A DNA stretch of 21,523 bases from Deltaproteobacteria bacterium (GTDB taxonomy: Bacteria; Desulfobacterota; Dissulfuribacteria; Dissulfuribacterales; S140-46). Made by a program: the position numbers and the translations under genes. Below the pieces are notes generated by a model, which searched no databases, was not told the origin of the DNA, and saw only the letters and a list, made by a program, of their open reading frames with translations. Positions 14,337-21,495 of the stretch are shown piece after piece; the stretch's first letter is position 1; every line of letters starts with the position of its first letter. The DNA is taken from positions 1 to 21,523 of the forward strand of contig WFVQ01000063.1 of assembly GCA_015491585.1 (NCBI GenBank). The letters are read 5' to 3'.

Positions 14337-15621
14337 CACCTCTCTCCTCCCTTATCACCGATGCGGATATCCAGCCCTTGCAGTAGGCAAGATCGTCCAC
14401 CCTGTGGTTTACCAGCAGCCAATCTTCCCTCCTGTCCAGCACGGAGACCTCGTCCCCACGCCTAACATAGCAGACGTGGGGATATTCGAGACCTGGTCCC
14501 CGGCGCACATGGGCCAGGTTAGAGGTCACCACCACCTTCCTTCCGGTCGCGGGAGGAGGTGTCGAGGTGAAGTTAGCCACTTTGGCCCGCTTTTCAAGGG
14601 GAATGTCCTTTTCACTCGCGGCATGAGGAGGGGAAGGGGTCTGGTCGGCCTCTGCTACAGCGGTCTCTCCGCTTCCATGCTTAGGATTCAGCGGCAGATG
14701 CCACCCCCCTTGGAGTGCAACCCAGAAGAATGCCGCGGTCCCGGCAGCCGCCGCCAGCCCGGCCCATGCCCATCTCTTGCCCGTGGCCCCCGGTTTCCGC
14801 GAAGTGGAGCCCCTGGGATCGAGATCCATGGTGGCCAATGCGTCGTGCACCAGCTCCCGCCCGATCTTCCTGGTCTTGTTCGCATAGGCAAGAAACATGG
14901 CCCTGGCCGCGATCTTGTTTATCATCCTGGGTATGCCGCCGCTGGCCTCGAAGAGGGCGTCGATGGCCTTGCGGTCGAAAGAGACCGTGCCTCCTCCGGC
15001 CCGGTTGAGGCGGAAGCGGACATACTCCTCCACTTCGCTCCTGGCCAATGGGGTCAGATGCTCCACCACCGAGATCCGCTGTGCGAATGGCCGGAGAAGA
15101 GGGGCCTTCAAGATCTCGCTGAGCTCAGGCTGGCCCACGAGGAGCAGTTGCACTATCTTGCGCCTGGCGGTCTCAAAGTTTGTGACAAGCCGGAGCTGTT
15201 CCAGGGTCTCAGGCGGGGTGTGCTGGGCCTCGTCGATGGCGATCAGGAGCCCTTTCCCCTGGGCGGCAAGGCCCTCCAGATGCGAGAAGAGCTCCTGCAG
15301 GAGCTGGGCCTTGTTGGCGCCGGACGCCTCCTCTCCGGTGAGATCGTGTATTACTATGCGAAGCAGATCCTCCGGCGATACGCTGGGGGTCACCACCAGC
15401 ACGGTCTCCCTGCCTGGAAGCTCCCTAAGCAGCATCCTCAAGAGAAGGGTCTTGCCAGTGCCCGGCTCTCCAAGGACCACGACGATGCCCTCGCCCATCT
15501 CTATGGTGTGCTGGACCACGTCCTTGACAGCCACATGGCCCCTGGTTGGAAAGAAGAATCCCTCGTCAGGGGTGAGGCGGAAGGGGTCGTCGGAGAGAGA
15601 GAAGAAGCTGTTTATGTTCAT
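14314..15621 (-). CDS. GspA/ExeA/MshM-like AAA ATPase with SH3 domain
   Basis: The 435-residue protein resembles the ExeA/GspA ATPases that help assemble secretin or type IV pilus-like machines at the inner membrane. An N-terminal segment (FFSLSDDPFRLTPD) typical of the group is followed by Walker A GEPGTGKT (51-58) and Walker B LLIAIDEAQ (Asp130-Glu131), then the lid helical domain. A single membrane span lies near 280-300 (WAGLAAAAGTAAFFWVAL), and a periplasmic SH3-like domain occupies about 355-430 (VVTSNLAHVRRGPGLEYPHV and following). No clear Shine-Dalgarno precedes the ATG at 15621. The start overlaps by 4 bases (ATGA) the stop of the alternative pseudopilin frame, suggesting coupled translation. 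No GspB or secretin gene is visible. Confidence 0.85.
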   Translation of the reverse strand: MNINSFFSLSDDPFRLTPDEGFFFPTRGHVAVKDVVQHTIEMGEGIVVVLGEPGTGKTLLLRMLLRELPGRETVLVVTPSVSPEDLLRIVIHDLTGEEASGANKAQLLQELFSHLEGLAAQGKGLLIAIDEAQHTPPETLEQLRLVTNFETARRKIVQLLLVGQPELSEILKAPLLRPFAQRISVVEHLTPLARSEVEEYVRFRLNRAGGGTVSFDRKAIDALFEASGGIPRMINKIAARAMFLAYANKTRKIGRELVHDALATMDLDPRGSTSRKPGATGKRWAWAGLAAAAGTAAFFWVALQGGWHLPLNPKHGSGETAVAEADQTPSPPHAASEKDIPLEKRAKVANFTSTPPPATGRKVVVTSNLAHVRRGPGLEYPHVCYVRRGDEVSVLDRREDWLLVNHRVDDLAYCKGWISASVIREERGDGNTNPE

Positions 15622-15696
15622 GGCGCAGGGATCACGGGCACGGCGGGCAGGCCTGTGATGTCCAGGTGCAGCAGAGCCCCGCCTTCGATGTGCTGT
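15618..15696 (-). other. alternative C-terminal frame of the pseudopilin
   Basis: Read one frame away from the annotated pseudopilin, this segment encodes HIEGGALLHLDITGLPAVPVI then PAP and stop. It has a beta-strand-like pattern common at pilin C-termini, and the TGA forms ATGA with the start of the following ATPase gene. The annotated frame and this one meet at the A4 run (plus strand TTTT at 15696-15699). Confidence 0.6.
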
Positions 15697-16045
15697 TTTC
15701 GTCGCTGGTTATCCTGATGGCGTACTTGGTGGACTTGATGGTTTTGGAGAGCTCCTTGGCTCCGGAGCAGCTCCATCCGTTCTGGTCCGGGGATTCGTGG
15801 GAGAGGTCCTTTATGGCCTGCAGGAGCGTAGTGCACGAGGTGATGTTGTAGCTGCCAGAACCCATGAGATTCCTGGCAAAGTTCCGGCTGGCGGCCATCT
15901 GGGCAGCCGAGAAGACACCATCGGCCGTGGCCCTGGCGGCCTCTCCTGAGATGTCGTGGAACTTGGAGGTGACCGCGACGCTCACGATGCCCAGGATCAC
16001 TATGATGATTATCAGCTCCAGGAGGGTGAATCCCGTCCTGTCCAT
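15632..16045 (-). CDS. type IV pilin-like/pseudopilin, probably frameshifted near its end
   Basis: The 137-residue protein starts MDRTG then FTLLELIIIIVILGIVSVAV, a class III prepilin signal with cleavage after Gly5, Phe+1 and Glu+5, and the hydrophobic N-terminal helix. A Cys pair (71 and 93) may form a disulfide as in MshA-type pilins. The ATG at 16045 has GAGGGG 9 bases upstream. The last about 20 residues (SKAGLCCTWTSQACPPCP) are oddly rich in Cys and Pro. A -1 shift, or one extra A in the A4 run at 15699-15696, would instead give HIEGGALLHLDITGLPAVPV and a stop at 15618 that overlaps the ATPase ATG. I think the visible stop at 15632 is an artefact or mutation. Confidence 0.82.
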   Translation of the reverse strand: MDRTGFTLLELIIIIVILGIVSVAVTSKFHDISGEAARATADGVFSAAQMAASRNFARNLMGSGSYNITSCTTLLQAIKDLSHESPDQNGWSCSGAKELSKTIKSTKYAIRITSDENSTSKAGLCCTWTSQACPPCP

Positions 16046-16066
16046 GTGCAACGTCCCCTCCCGCCG

Positions 16067-16093
16067 AATTGCAGGGCCTCCGGCCCAGCCTTT
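16067..16093 (-). repeat. hairpin repeat, copy B (downstream of the molybdoenzyme gene)
   Basis: The plus strand reads AATTGCAGGGCC, TC, CGGCCCAGCCTTT, matching 1964-1989 with two substitutions and one extra base. The core GGGCC-TCC-GGCCC (16074-16086) is a short hairpin. Confidence 0.6.
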
Positions 16094-16111
16094 CTCTATC
16101 CTAAAGGCTGG
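16085..16111 (-). terminator. hairpin after the molybdoenzyme gene
   Basis: CCAGCCTTT (16085-16093) and AAAGGCTGG (16103-16111) form a perfect 9-bp stem with a 9-base loop, 11 bases after the ttrA-like stop. It is adjacent to the GGGCC hairpin of repeat copy B. There is no T-run, so it may be a processing or stability hairpin or a weak terminator. A possible promoter for the pseudopilin, TTGATT (16125-16120), 16 bases, TAGGAT (16103-16098), overlaps it on the minus strand. Confidence 0.45.
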
Positions 16112-16121
16112 CCTGGAAAAA

Positions 16122-19064
16122 TCAACTCCGGACCTTCTCCACCCTCACTCTGGTGCTGCTGAAGTCTGGTATTCCGGCGGTGAGATCCACCAACGGGGTC
16201 TTGCCGAATCTGGGATCCAGGTCGCCAAGCAGGTTTGGATTCATCCCCCCTCCGAGGAACGGATCTGGAGACACGACATCTCCTTCTGTAATCGCCTCCC
16301 CTCCGAGAAAGACCCGGCGTGCCTGGGATACTCGGAGGGAACCGGCCCCCAACTGGGTGTGGCCATAGGATATGGATATGGCCACCACGCCCGGCCTTAT
16401 CCCTTCGCTGATCCTCAGGACGCCCTGCACCCCGCGGGGATTGGAGGCGGAAGAGACCTTTACCTGTGCGCCATCTTCGAGGTGGAACCTCCTGGCGTCT
16501 TCTGGATTCATCACCACATGGTTTTCCGGGTGGAGTGCCATTGCCACAGGATGCCATACCGTCCTGGACTGGGTGTGCAGGGCGGTCTTGTGGCTCACCA
16601 GGATCAGCGGATATTCTCCGTCTCCTTCCAGTGGCGGGGCATAGTGGGGCACTCCGCTGAACCTCCGGCCGGTTATGGAACAGACCGTGGAAGCGAGCTC
16701 CTCGTTGAAGAGGGTGAATCTCTTCACCTTGGAGATGAAGGCGTCGCCTTTGAACAGTTTCTCCCTGGGGACGAAGAGCCCGCCCCTGGCCAATAGGGTG
16801 CAGACCCTCTTCCACAGCCTGCCGGGCAGTATCTCCTTGAATCCTGCGGCAGGATAGTTCTTCTCGACGAACGCCGCTGCCCCGTCATCCGCCTCGACAT
16901 CCCCGTTCACGGCGATATTGGCGAAGCCCCGGAGATAGAAGTCCTCCGCCCTCTCCAGATCCGCCGCGCCCTCCTTGGCCGGGATGGCCTGCCGCCCGAA
17001 TCCGGGCAGTTCCAGCTCCTTCGCAAGGTCGATGAGAAAGGTCTCCAGGCAGATGGGCCTGCCGTCACTGGTGGCGCTGACCAGAGGAGCGGTGCACGGC
17101 GTTCTGAGGGCCGTGAACCGCATGGCAGGGGCATGGGGGGAGAGCCATCCGTAGTGCCCTTCGGCATAGGTGACGTCGGGGACTATGTAGTCGGCGTAGA
17201 TATTGGATTCGTTTATCCCTATGTCGATGGACACGAGCAGCGGGACCTTATCGGTGTCTTGAAGCGTGGATGCGAACCGTTGCCCTCCTGGAGTGGAATA
17301 GACCGGGTTGTAGAAGTAGAGGAACAGGGCCGAGGCCTTGTAGGGATAGCCCTGATCCATCCCGGCCAGGGCCTCTACGCTCAGGCCGCCCTTTGTGAAC
17401 GGGAACCAAGGCCGCTTGGCAGGGTAGGGATTCTTCCCTGCCTTCACTGCGGACTGGAATTCGGACGTCTCCTGGTAGGCCGCCTTCTCCCTGGAGATCT
17501 TCACGCCTCTGGGCTTTCTCTTGCCCTTGAAGTCGATGAGATCGAAAACCCCTCTCTTCCAGGAGGCGGCACCACCGCCTGAGGTCAGGTATCCCCCCCT
17601 GCGCTGGAGGCTGCCAACCAGGGCGTTGAGCACTGCCACCGCGTATGCGGCAGGGACGCCGTTTACGTAGTTGCCGGCGCCGTGGTACTGGCAGACCGCG
17701 GCCTTGGGGGCGTGCGCGGAAAATTCGTGGGCCACCTCGGATATGAGTCCAGGCTCCACCCCTGCCGCCCTGGCGTACTCTTCCAGCGTGTATTGGAACG
17801 CGGCTTCCTTGAGCAGGTTGAAACAGCTCCTGACCCTGACCGCTCCGTCGGCGAGGCGCAGGCGCCGGTCCACGTCCAGTATGGCTCGTTCCACTCCGCT
17901 GTGCGGCGCCGGGGCGCCATCCGGCCCAAGCACCACGAAGGCATCGTTGTCCTTGCCGCCTGGAAGGAGAGAGGCCCGAAGAAAACGGCCGTGGAGTGGA
18001 CTTTTCTCGTCCCAAACCACCAGGTGGGCTGCATTGACGTATCCGCCGTTTCCAAGGGCCAGGGCCGCCTTTTCGTTGGGCGCTTCGAGGAAGCGGCGGT
18101 TGTACCGGCCGTTTTCTATCATCCAGCGTATCATGCCCATTGCGAAAGCGCCGTCCTGGCCGGGTCTTATGGGTATCCAGCGGTGGGCGTGGGCCGATGC
18201 CTTCTGGGCCCTGGGATCTATGATGACGAACTTCACCTCTCCCTTGGAGCGTCTGTGGGCCAGGGCGGCCCCGTAGGTGTTGAGCCCGGGCTGTAGCGCC
18301 TCGTAGACATTGGCCCCGAAGACCAGTATGTACTCTGCCTCCCAAGGGTCGGCCTTGAGCTCCACGGCCTTTCCCTCAGTGAAGGCGTAGTTTCCCATCC
18401 TGAAGCCGATTCCGCAGATGTCGGTGTGGCCTATGCGGTTCACAGAGCCGAAGGCGTACTTCACGAACCTGTCTATGAACTCCTTGCGGCCGGACTGGAG
18501 CCTTCCGGTCATGAACACCAGGCCGTTGCGCTTGGGTCCCAGCTCGGGGGCCGAGGGGTCCAGGGGCGCGTCGGAATCCAGCTCCTTCAGTCCCGGAACC
18601 ACTCGGTCTTCTCCTATATGGGCAAAAAGCCTTCCTCCCTCTGCGATCTCCTTGACGAGCTGATCCCACTCTATGGGTTCGAAGCGGCCTGAGCCCCTGG
18701 GGCCGGACCGCTTGAGCGGCCTCACGATCCGGTAGGGGCTGGTGGCGTAGCTCCACATCTCGTGGGCCTTTCCGCACACGGTGCCCCGGGCCTTCAGGGC
18801 CTTGTCCAGAGGGGTGTCCCACGGAATGGGAGCGCCGAGGGTGTTGTAGGGATGGTAGGGATTGCCGCTTACGGCGACCACTTTACCTTCCTCGGTGGTT
18901 ACCCTGTTTCCGCAACGGGCATTGCAGCCCAGGCAGACCGAGAGGAGGGTGGAGGTCTCTCTGGTTCCGCTCTTCTCTCCTGCCGACACGCCTTGCGTTT
19001 GCCCTGGAACTGAGCTGGCAGCAGCGGCGGCCAGCCCGCTTTTCAAGAATTTCCGCCTGTCCAT
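16122..19064 (-). CDS. Tat-exported molybdopterin oxidoreductase, tetrathionate reductase TtrA-like
   Basis: This is a large catalytic subunit (980 residues) of the DMSO-reductase superfamily. The N-terminal Tat signal is MDRRKFLKSGLAAAAA. A 4Fe-4S site follows with Cys44, Cys47, Cys51 and Cys97 (VCLGCNARCGN ... GTVCGKA). The likely molybdenum ligand is Cys217 in GHTDICGIGFRMGNY. The C-terminal dinucleotide-binding part includes HPENHVVMNPEDARRFHL. The overall pattern is closest, by my recollection, to tetrathionate reductase TtrA and its arsenate/selenate relatives; the actual electron acceptor cannot be read from sequence. It starts one base after the stop of the 4Fe-4S subunit gene (TGACATG) with GGGGGGAG upstream. 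No membrane anchor gene adjoins it. Confidence 0.88.
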   Translation of the reverse strand: MDRRKFLKSGLAAAAASSVPGQTQGVSAGEKSGTRETSTLLSVCLGCNARCGNRVTTEEGKVVAVSGNPYHPYNTLGAPIPWDTPLDKALKARGTVCGKAHEMWSYATSPYRIVRPLKRSGPRGSGRFEPIEWDQLVKEIAEGGRLFAHIGEDRVVPGLKELDSDAPLDPSAPELGPKRNGLVFMTGRLQSGRKEFIDRFVKYAFGSVNRIGHTDICGIGFRMGNYAFTEGKAVELKADPWEAEYILVFGANVYEALQPGLNTYGAALAHRRSKGEVKFVIIDPRAQKASAHAHRWIPIRPGQDGAFAMGMIRWMIENGRYNRRFLEAPNEKAALALGNGGYVNAAHLVVWDEKSPLHGRFLRASLLPGGKDNDAFVVLGPDGAPAPHSGVERAILDVDRRLRLADGAVRVRSCFNLLKEAAFQYTLEEYARAAGVEPGLISEVAHEFSAHAPKAAVCQYHGAGNYVNGVPAAYAVAVLNALVGSLQRRGGYLTSGGGAASWKRGVFDLIDFKGKRKPRGVKISREKAAYQETSEFQSAVKAGKNPYPAKRPWFPFTKGGLSVEALAGMDQGYPYKASALFLYFYNPVYSTPGGQRFASTLQDTDKVPLLVSIDIGINESNIYADYIVPDVTYAEGHYGWLSPHAPAMRFTALRTPCTAPLVSATSDGRPICLETFLIDLAKELELPGFGRQAIPAKEGAADLERAEDFYLRGFANIAVNGDVEADDGAAAFVEKNYPAAGFKEILPGRLWKRVCTLLARGGLFVPREKLFKGDAFISKVKRFTLFNEELASTVCSITGRRFSGVPHYAPPLEGDGEYPLILVSHKTALHTQSRTVWHPVAMALHPENHVVMNPEDARRFHLEDGAQVKVSSASNPRGVQGVLRISEGIRPGVVAISISYGHTQLGAGSLRVSQARRVFLGGEAITEGDVVSPDPFLGGGMNPNLLGDLDPRFGKTPLVDLTAGIPDFSSTRVRVEKVRS

Positions 19065-19065
19065 G

Positions 19066-19668
19066 TCACTCCCCCCTGTCCGTATATATTACCAGCGCGC
19101 CACCACTCTTCGTGGCGGGGAGATCATGCACTGCTGCTATAGGTGTGCCGGATTTCTCGAAAAGCCGAGCTTGGCTGGGGCAGGTTTCGACGCATCTCGG
19201 CTTCATCCCTGCCGCGAGCCGGTCATGGCAGAGGTCGCACTTGGCGGCTTTGCCCTGGTGCAGGACCACTGCGCCGTGTGGGCACGCCTCAACGCAGGAG
19301 CCGCATCCTATGCAGGCAGTCCGGTCAACCACGACCACGCCTCCCGCCTCGGTGCGCATGGCGCCGGAGGGGCATGCCTGCACGCAGGGTGCATTAGCGC
19401 AGTGGCGGCACATGCGCGGGAAAAACTTCTTCCTCACCCTGGGATAACGGCCTTCAACGTGCCTTTCTACCACAGTGTCCCACCGTTCCCTGGGAAGACA
19501 GCGTCCGGTGTTGCAGGCGATGACACATGCCTCACATCCCATGCACCGTTCCGGTATCACCACCACGGCGCCAGTGGGCAGGGCGGCCGCTGCTTGCCGT
19601 AGCCCTGTACCTGTGGCCGCTGCCGCTGCCATCCAGGTCATCTTCAGAAAGCGGCGCCTACTGTTCAC
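19066..19668 (-). CDS. 4Fe-4S ferredoxin-type subunit, TtrB-like
   Basis: This is the electron-transfer subunit paired with the molybdoenzyme. The 200-residue protein starts from a GTG at 19668 with AGGAGG 7 bases upstream; a longer upstream frame contains no credible protein. It begins NSRRRFLKMTWMAAAAA, a Tat signal, which is typical of TtrB and PhsB/NrfC-like periplasmic subunits. Four Cys groups bind four 4Fe-4S clusters: CMGCEACVIAC (42-52), CRHCANAPCVQAC (87-99), CIGCGSCVEAC (119-129) and CDLC...CVETC (144-163). The start GTGA overlaps the stop of the transglutaminase gene by 4 bases, and the molybdoenzyme gene follows after one base, so all three should be translated together. Confidence 0.92.
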   Translation of the reverse strand: MNSRRRFLKMTWMAAAAATGTGLRQAAAALPTGAVVVIPERCMGCEACVIACNTGRCLPRERWDTVVERHVEGRYPRVRKKFFPRMCRHCANAPCVQACPSGAMRTEAGGVVVVDRTACIGCGSCVEACPHGAVVLHQGKAAKCDLCHDRLAAGMKPRCVETCPSQARLFEKSGTPIAAVHDLPATKSGGALVIYTDRGE

Positions 19669-20729
19669 GTTCCAACCTCCTCTTCGGCGCATTCCTTGGC
19701 TTCGTGGGAAATGAAATAACGAAAGGTCTCGGGGGCCAAGGGGTCCAAAGGTTCGCCATCCACCTCGGCGTACGGATACATGAAGTAGTTCAGTGGAGGC
19801 CCGGCTTGGGGAGGTGAGAGCGCGACGTCCCGTCCCACACCGAACCCCACGCGGTAAGGAGGAAGGGTGCCGAAATAGTACTTCTCCTTGGAGTGCAGGA
19901 CCTTCTCCACTGCCAGTTGGAGCAGTCCGGCGCCAAGGCGCCACTTCAGGTAGTCTCCTGGGTCGGCGGCCACCCATCCTTCTCCAGGCACCCAGAATTC
20001 TGCCCAGCAGTGCTGCCACTGTGTGATGTCAGTGACACCTTTCCTGCCCAGGCGGAGGCCAAAGACTTCCCTAGCCGGGACCCCGGCGGCCCTGAGCAGG
20101 GCTACGAACACCGAGTGGATATCGGCGCACTTGCCCGCCGGAGCGCCCGAGCCCAGTAAGAGGCAGACGTCTCCTTTTCCGCATCCCCGAGTGGAGGGGT
20201 CCCGCCGCATGTTCCGGCAGACCCATCCATACACCGCTCGTGCCTTTTCCAGGGGGGAGCGGTGCCCCTTTGTGATCTTGTCGGCCAGCTCCTTCACCAC
20301 CCCGTCCACCGGCCTCTTGCTGGAGCCCGTGAGATAGGGAGCGAACTTGGCTGGATCCAGGCCTCCTCTTTCTGCGATTTCCCGATGCCTTCTCTCCTTC
20401 CTGACCACATCGAATGAGACGTTTAGCTGTCTGGAGTCAGCGCCTGGCCCCCACTCTGCATAGAGGATTTTCTGCTCTCCACCCTTGGCAGCGGTGAACT
20501 CCCTGCGTTCAAAGTCTCCTGAGACGGTGACGTGTCGGATCTCCTGGTAGGGCCCGTCCTGGGGAAATGGTATCCAGAGCCGGACGCGTTTCCCCGATGG
20601 ATACTGCCCCAGCTCGAACTTCATGACCACTGTGCCGCAGTGGATCGAATCCGCCCTACCAGGCGCAGGCAAGGCCGCGGTTATTGCCGCCATTATGAAT
20701 ATAGACAGGGCTCTGGAAGCAATGGCCAT
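19665..20729 (-). CDS. exported transglutaminase-like cysteine protein
   Basis: A 354-residue periplasmic protein with a Sec signal peptide (MAIASRALSIFIMAAITAAL, cleavage near APGRADS) and a transglutaminase-like domain. The Cys-His-Asp triad is visible as Cys201 in AGKCADIHSVFV, His240 in WQHCWAEFW and Asp256 in VAADPGDY. An N-terminal beta-rich region of about 100 residues (LWIPFPQDGPYQEIRHV) precedes it, as in many bacterial transglutaminase-like proteins. I chose the ATG at 20729, with AAGGAG 6 bases upstream, over the ATG at 20747. It is first in the operon and overlaps the TtrB-like gene by 4 bases. A maturation, cross-linking or protease role for the redox complex is possible but only inferred. 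Confidence 0.85.
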   Translation of the reverse strand: MAIASRALSIFIMAAITAALPAPGRADSIHCGTVVMKFELGQYPSGKRVRLWIPFPQDGPYQEIRHVTVSGDFERREFTAAKGGEQKILYAEWGPGADSRQLNVSFDVVRKERRHREIAERGGLDPAKFAPYLTGSSKRPVDGVVKELADKITKGHRSPLEKARAVYGWVCRNMRRDPSTRGCGKGDVCLLLGSGAPAGKCADIHSVFVALLRAAGVPAREVFGLRLGRKGVTDITQWQHCWAEFWVPGEGWVAADPGDYLKWRLGAGLLQLAVEKVLHSKEKYYFGTLPPYRVGFGVGRDVALSPPQAGPPLNYFMYPYAEVDGEPLDPLAPETFRYFISHEAKECAEEEVGT

Positions 20730-20800
20730 AGACACTCCTTCACGCATTGCTTTGAGTAGATTTCCCGTGATATTACTTGTTAGAGCTTGAAGAGGCCAAT

Positions 20801-20817
20801 GATAATTATCGATAATT
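20801..20817. promoter_or_regulatory. overlapping AT-rich palindromes in the divergent control region
   Basis: GATAATTATC (20801-20810) is a perfect 10-bp palindrome and AATTATCGATAATT (20804-20817) a perfect 14-bp palindrome that overlaps it. They lie 72-88 bases upstream of the transglutaminase start and 67-83 bases upstream of the YceD promoter. GATAAT units appear at 20801 and 20811, reminiscent of Fur-type operators, but the match to a Fur box is partial. Confidence 0.45.
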
Positions 20818-20883
20818 TCTTGTTTTTGAATAGTTTTTATAAATGAAGCGGGGCGTGGGGCCGTGTTTGGGCCTTATCTCTCC

Positions 20884-20911
20884 TTGACAACCATGTCTAT
20901 TTCCATATAGT
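20884..20911 (+). promoter_or_regulatory. sigma70-type promoter for yceD
   Basis: TTGACA (20884-20889), a 16-base spacer and TATAGT (20906-20911) form a near-consensus promoter whose start would be near 20918, about 35 bases upstream of the yceD ATG. The rest of 20730-20952 is AT-rich and holds no gene. Confidence 0.7.
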
Positions 20912-20952
20912 AAACGGTTCATTATTTTCAGAAGTAGTGAAGTGTCCAGGTA

Positions 20953-21495
20953 ATGGCTTGTATCAAGGGGTTCGACATAACAGCGCCTGTCCTGTTGGAG
21001 GACATCCCCCGTGAGGGGCTCGACCTCTATTATGACGACGTGGCGTCGGTTCTGCGGGAGAGCGGTCTTCCGGACGGGCAGGAGTCCATCTCTGGGGAGG
21101 CCCATCTGAGCCGCAGCGCTGGCACGGTCCACCTCAAGGGCAGGGTCGATGGGAGGCTGGTCCTCTTGTGCGACAGGTGTCTCGAGCGGTATCCTCTCGA
21201 CGTGAGCCATTCGTTCTCCTACCTGCTCATGCCCTCTGGCGCCCAGAGGTTCAAGCCAGAGCTGAGCCTTTCGGAGGAGGATGTAGACACAACCTTTTAC
21301 GATGATGACGTCATGCCGCTGCAGTCCATTTTCAGGGAGCAGATCCTTCTGGAGATTCCGATAAGGGGGGTATGCTCCAGCGGCTGCAAGGGGCTCTGTC
21401 CCGGGTGCGGCGAGAATCTCAACACCTCTTCCTGCCGTTGCGCCTCTGGGGAGGCTTCAGGGCCGTTTTCCGTACTGAAGGGGCTTCTGGACTGA
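20953..21495 (+). CDS. yceD: YceD/DUF177 family protein
   Basis: This is a 180-residue member of the DUF177 family (YceD), linked in bacteria and plastids to 23S rRNA accumulation, and usually next to rpmF. The family core GTVHLKGRVDGRLVLLCDRC (Cys73, Cys76) and the later EQILLEIPIRGVC...CKGLCPGCGENLN block (Cys141, 145, 149, 152) are clear; Cys161 and Cys163 follow. The cysteines may bind zinc. The ATG at 20953 has a weak AGG site. The gene ends 28 bases before the window edge, so rpmF, if present, lies outside. Confidence 0.88.
   Translation: MACIKGFDITAPVLLEDIPREGLDLYYDDVASVLRESGLPDGQESISGEAHLSRSAGTVHLKGRVDGRLVLLCDRCLERYPLDVSHSFSYLLMPSGAQRFKPELSLSEEDVDTTFYDDDVMPLQSIFREQILLEIPIRGVCSSGCKGLCPGCGENLNTSSCRCASGEASGPFSVLKGLLD

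Noticed and set aside
14089..15717. 542-codon plus-strand frame across the VKOR, ATPase and pseudopilin genes
   Set aside because: Antisense shadow of genes with clear motifs; no ribosome site or family features.
19669..20019. Upstream extension of the TtrB-like gene to 20019
   Set aside because: This part lies over the transglutaminase coding sequence and gives a basic, low-complexity product. The Tat signal, GTG and AGGAGG at 19668 mark the real start.
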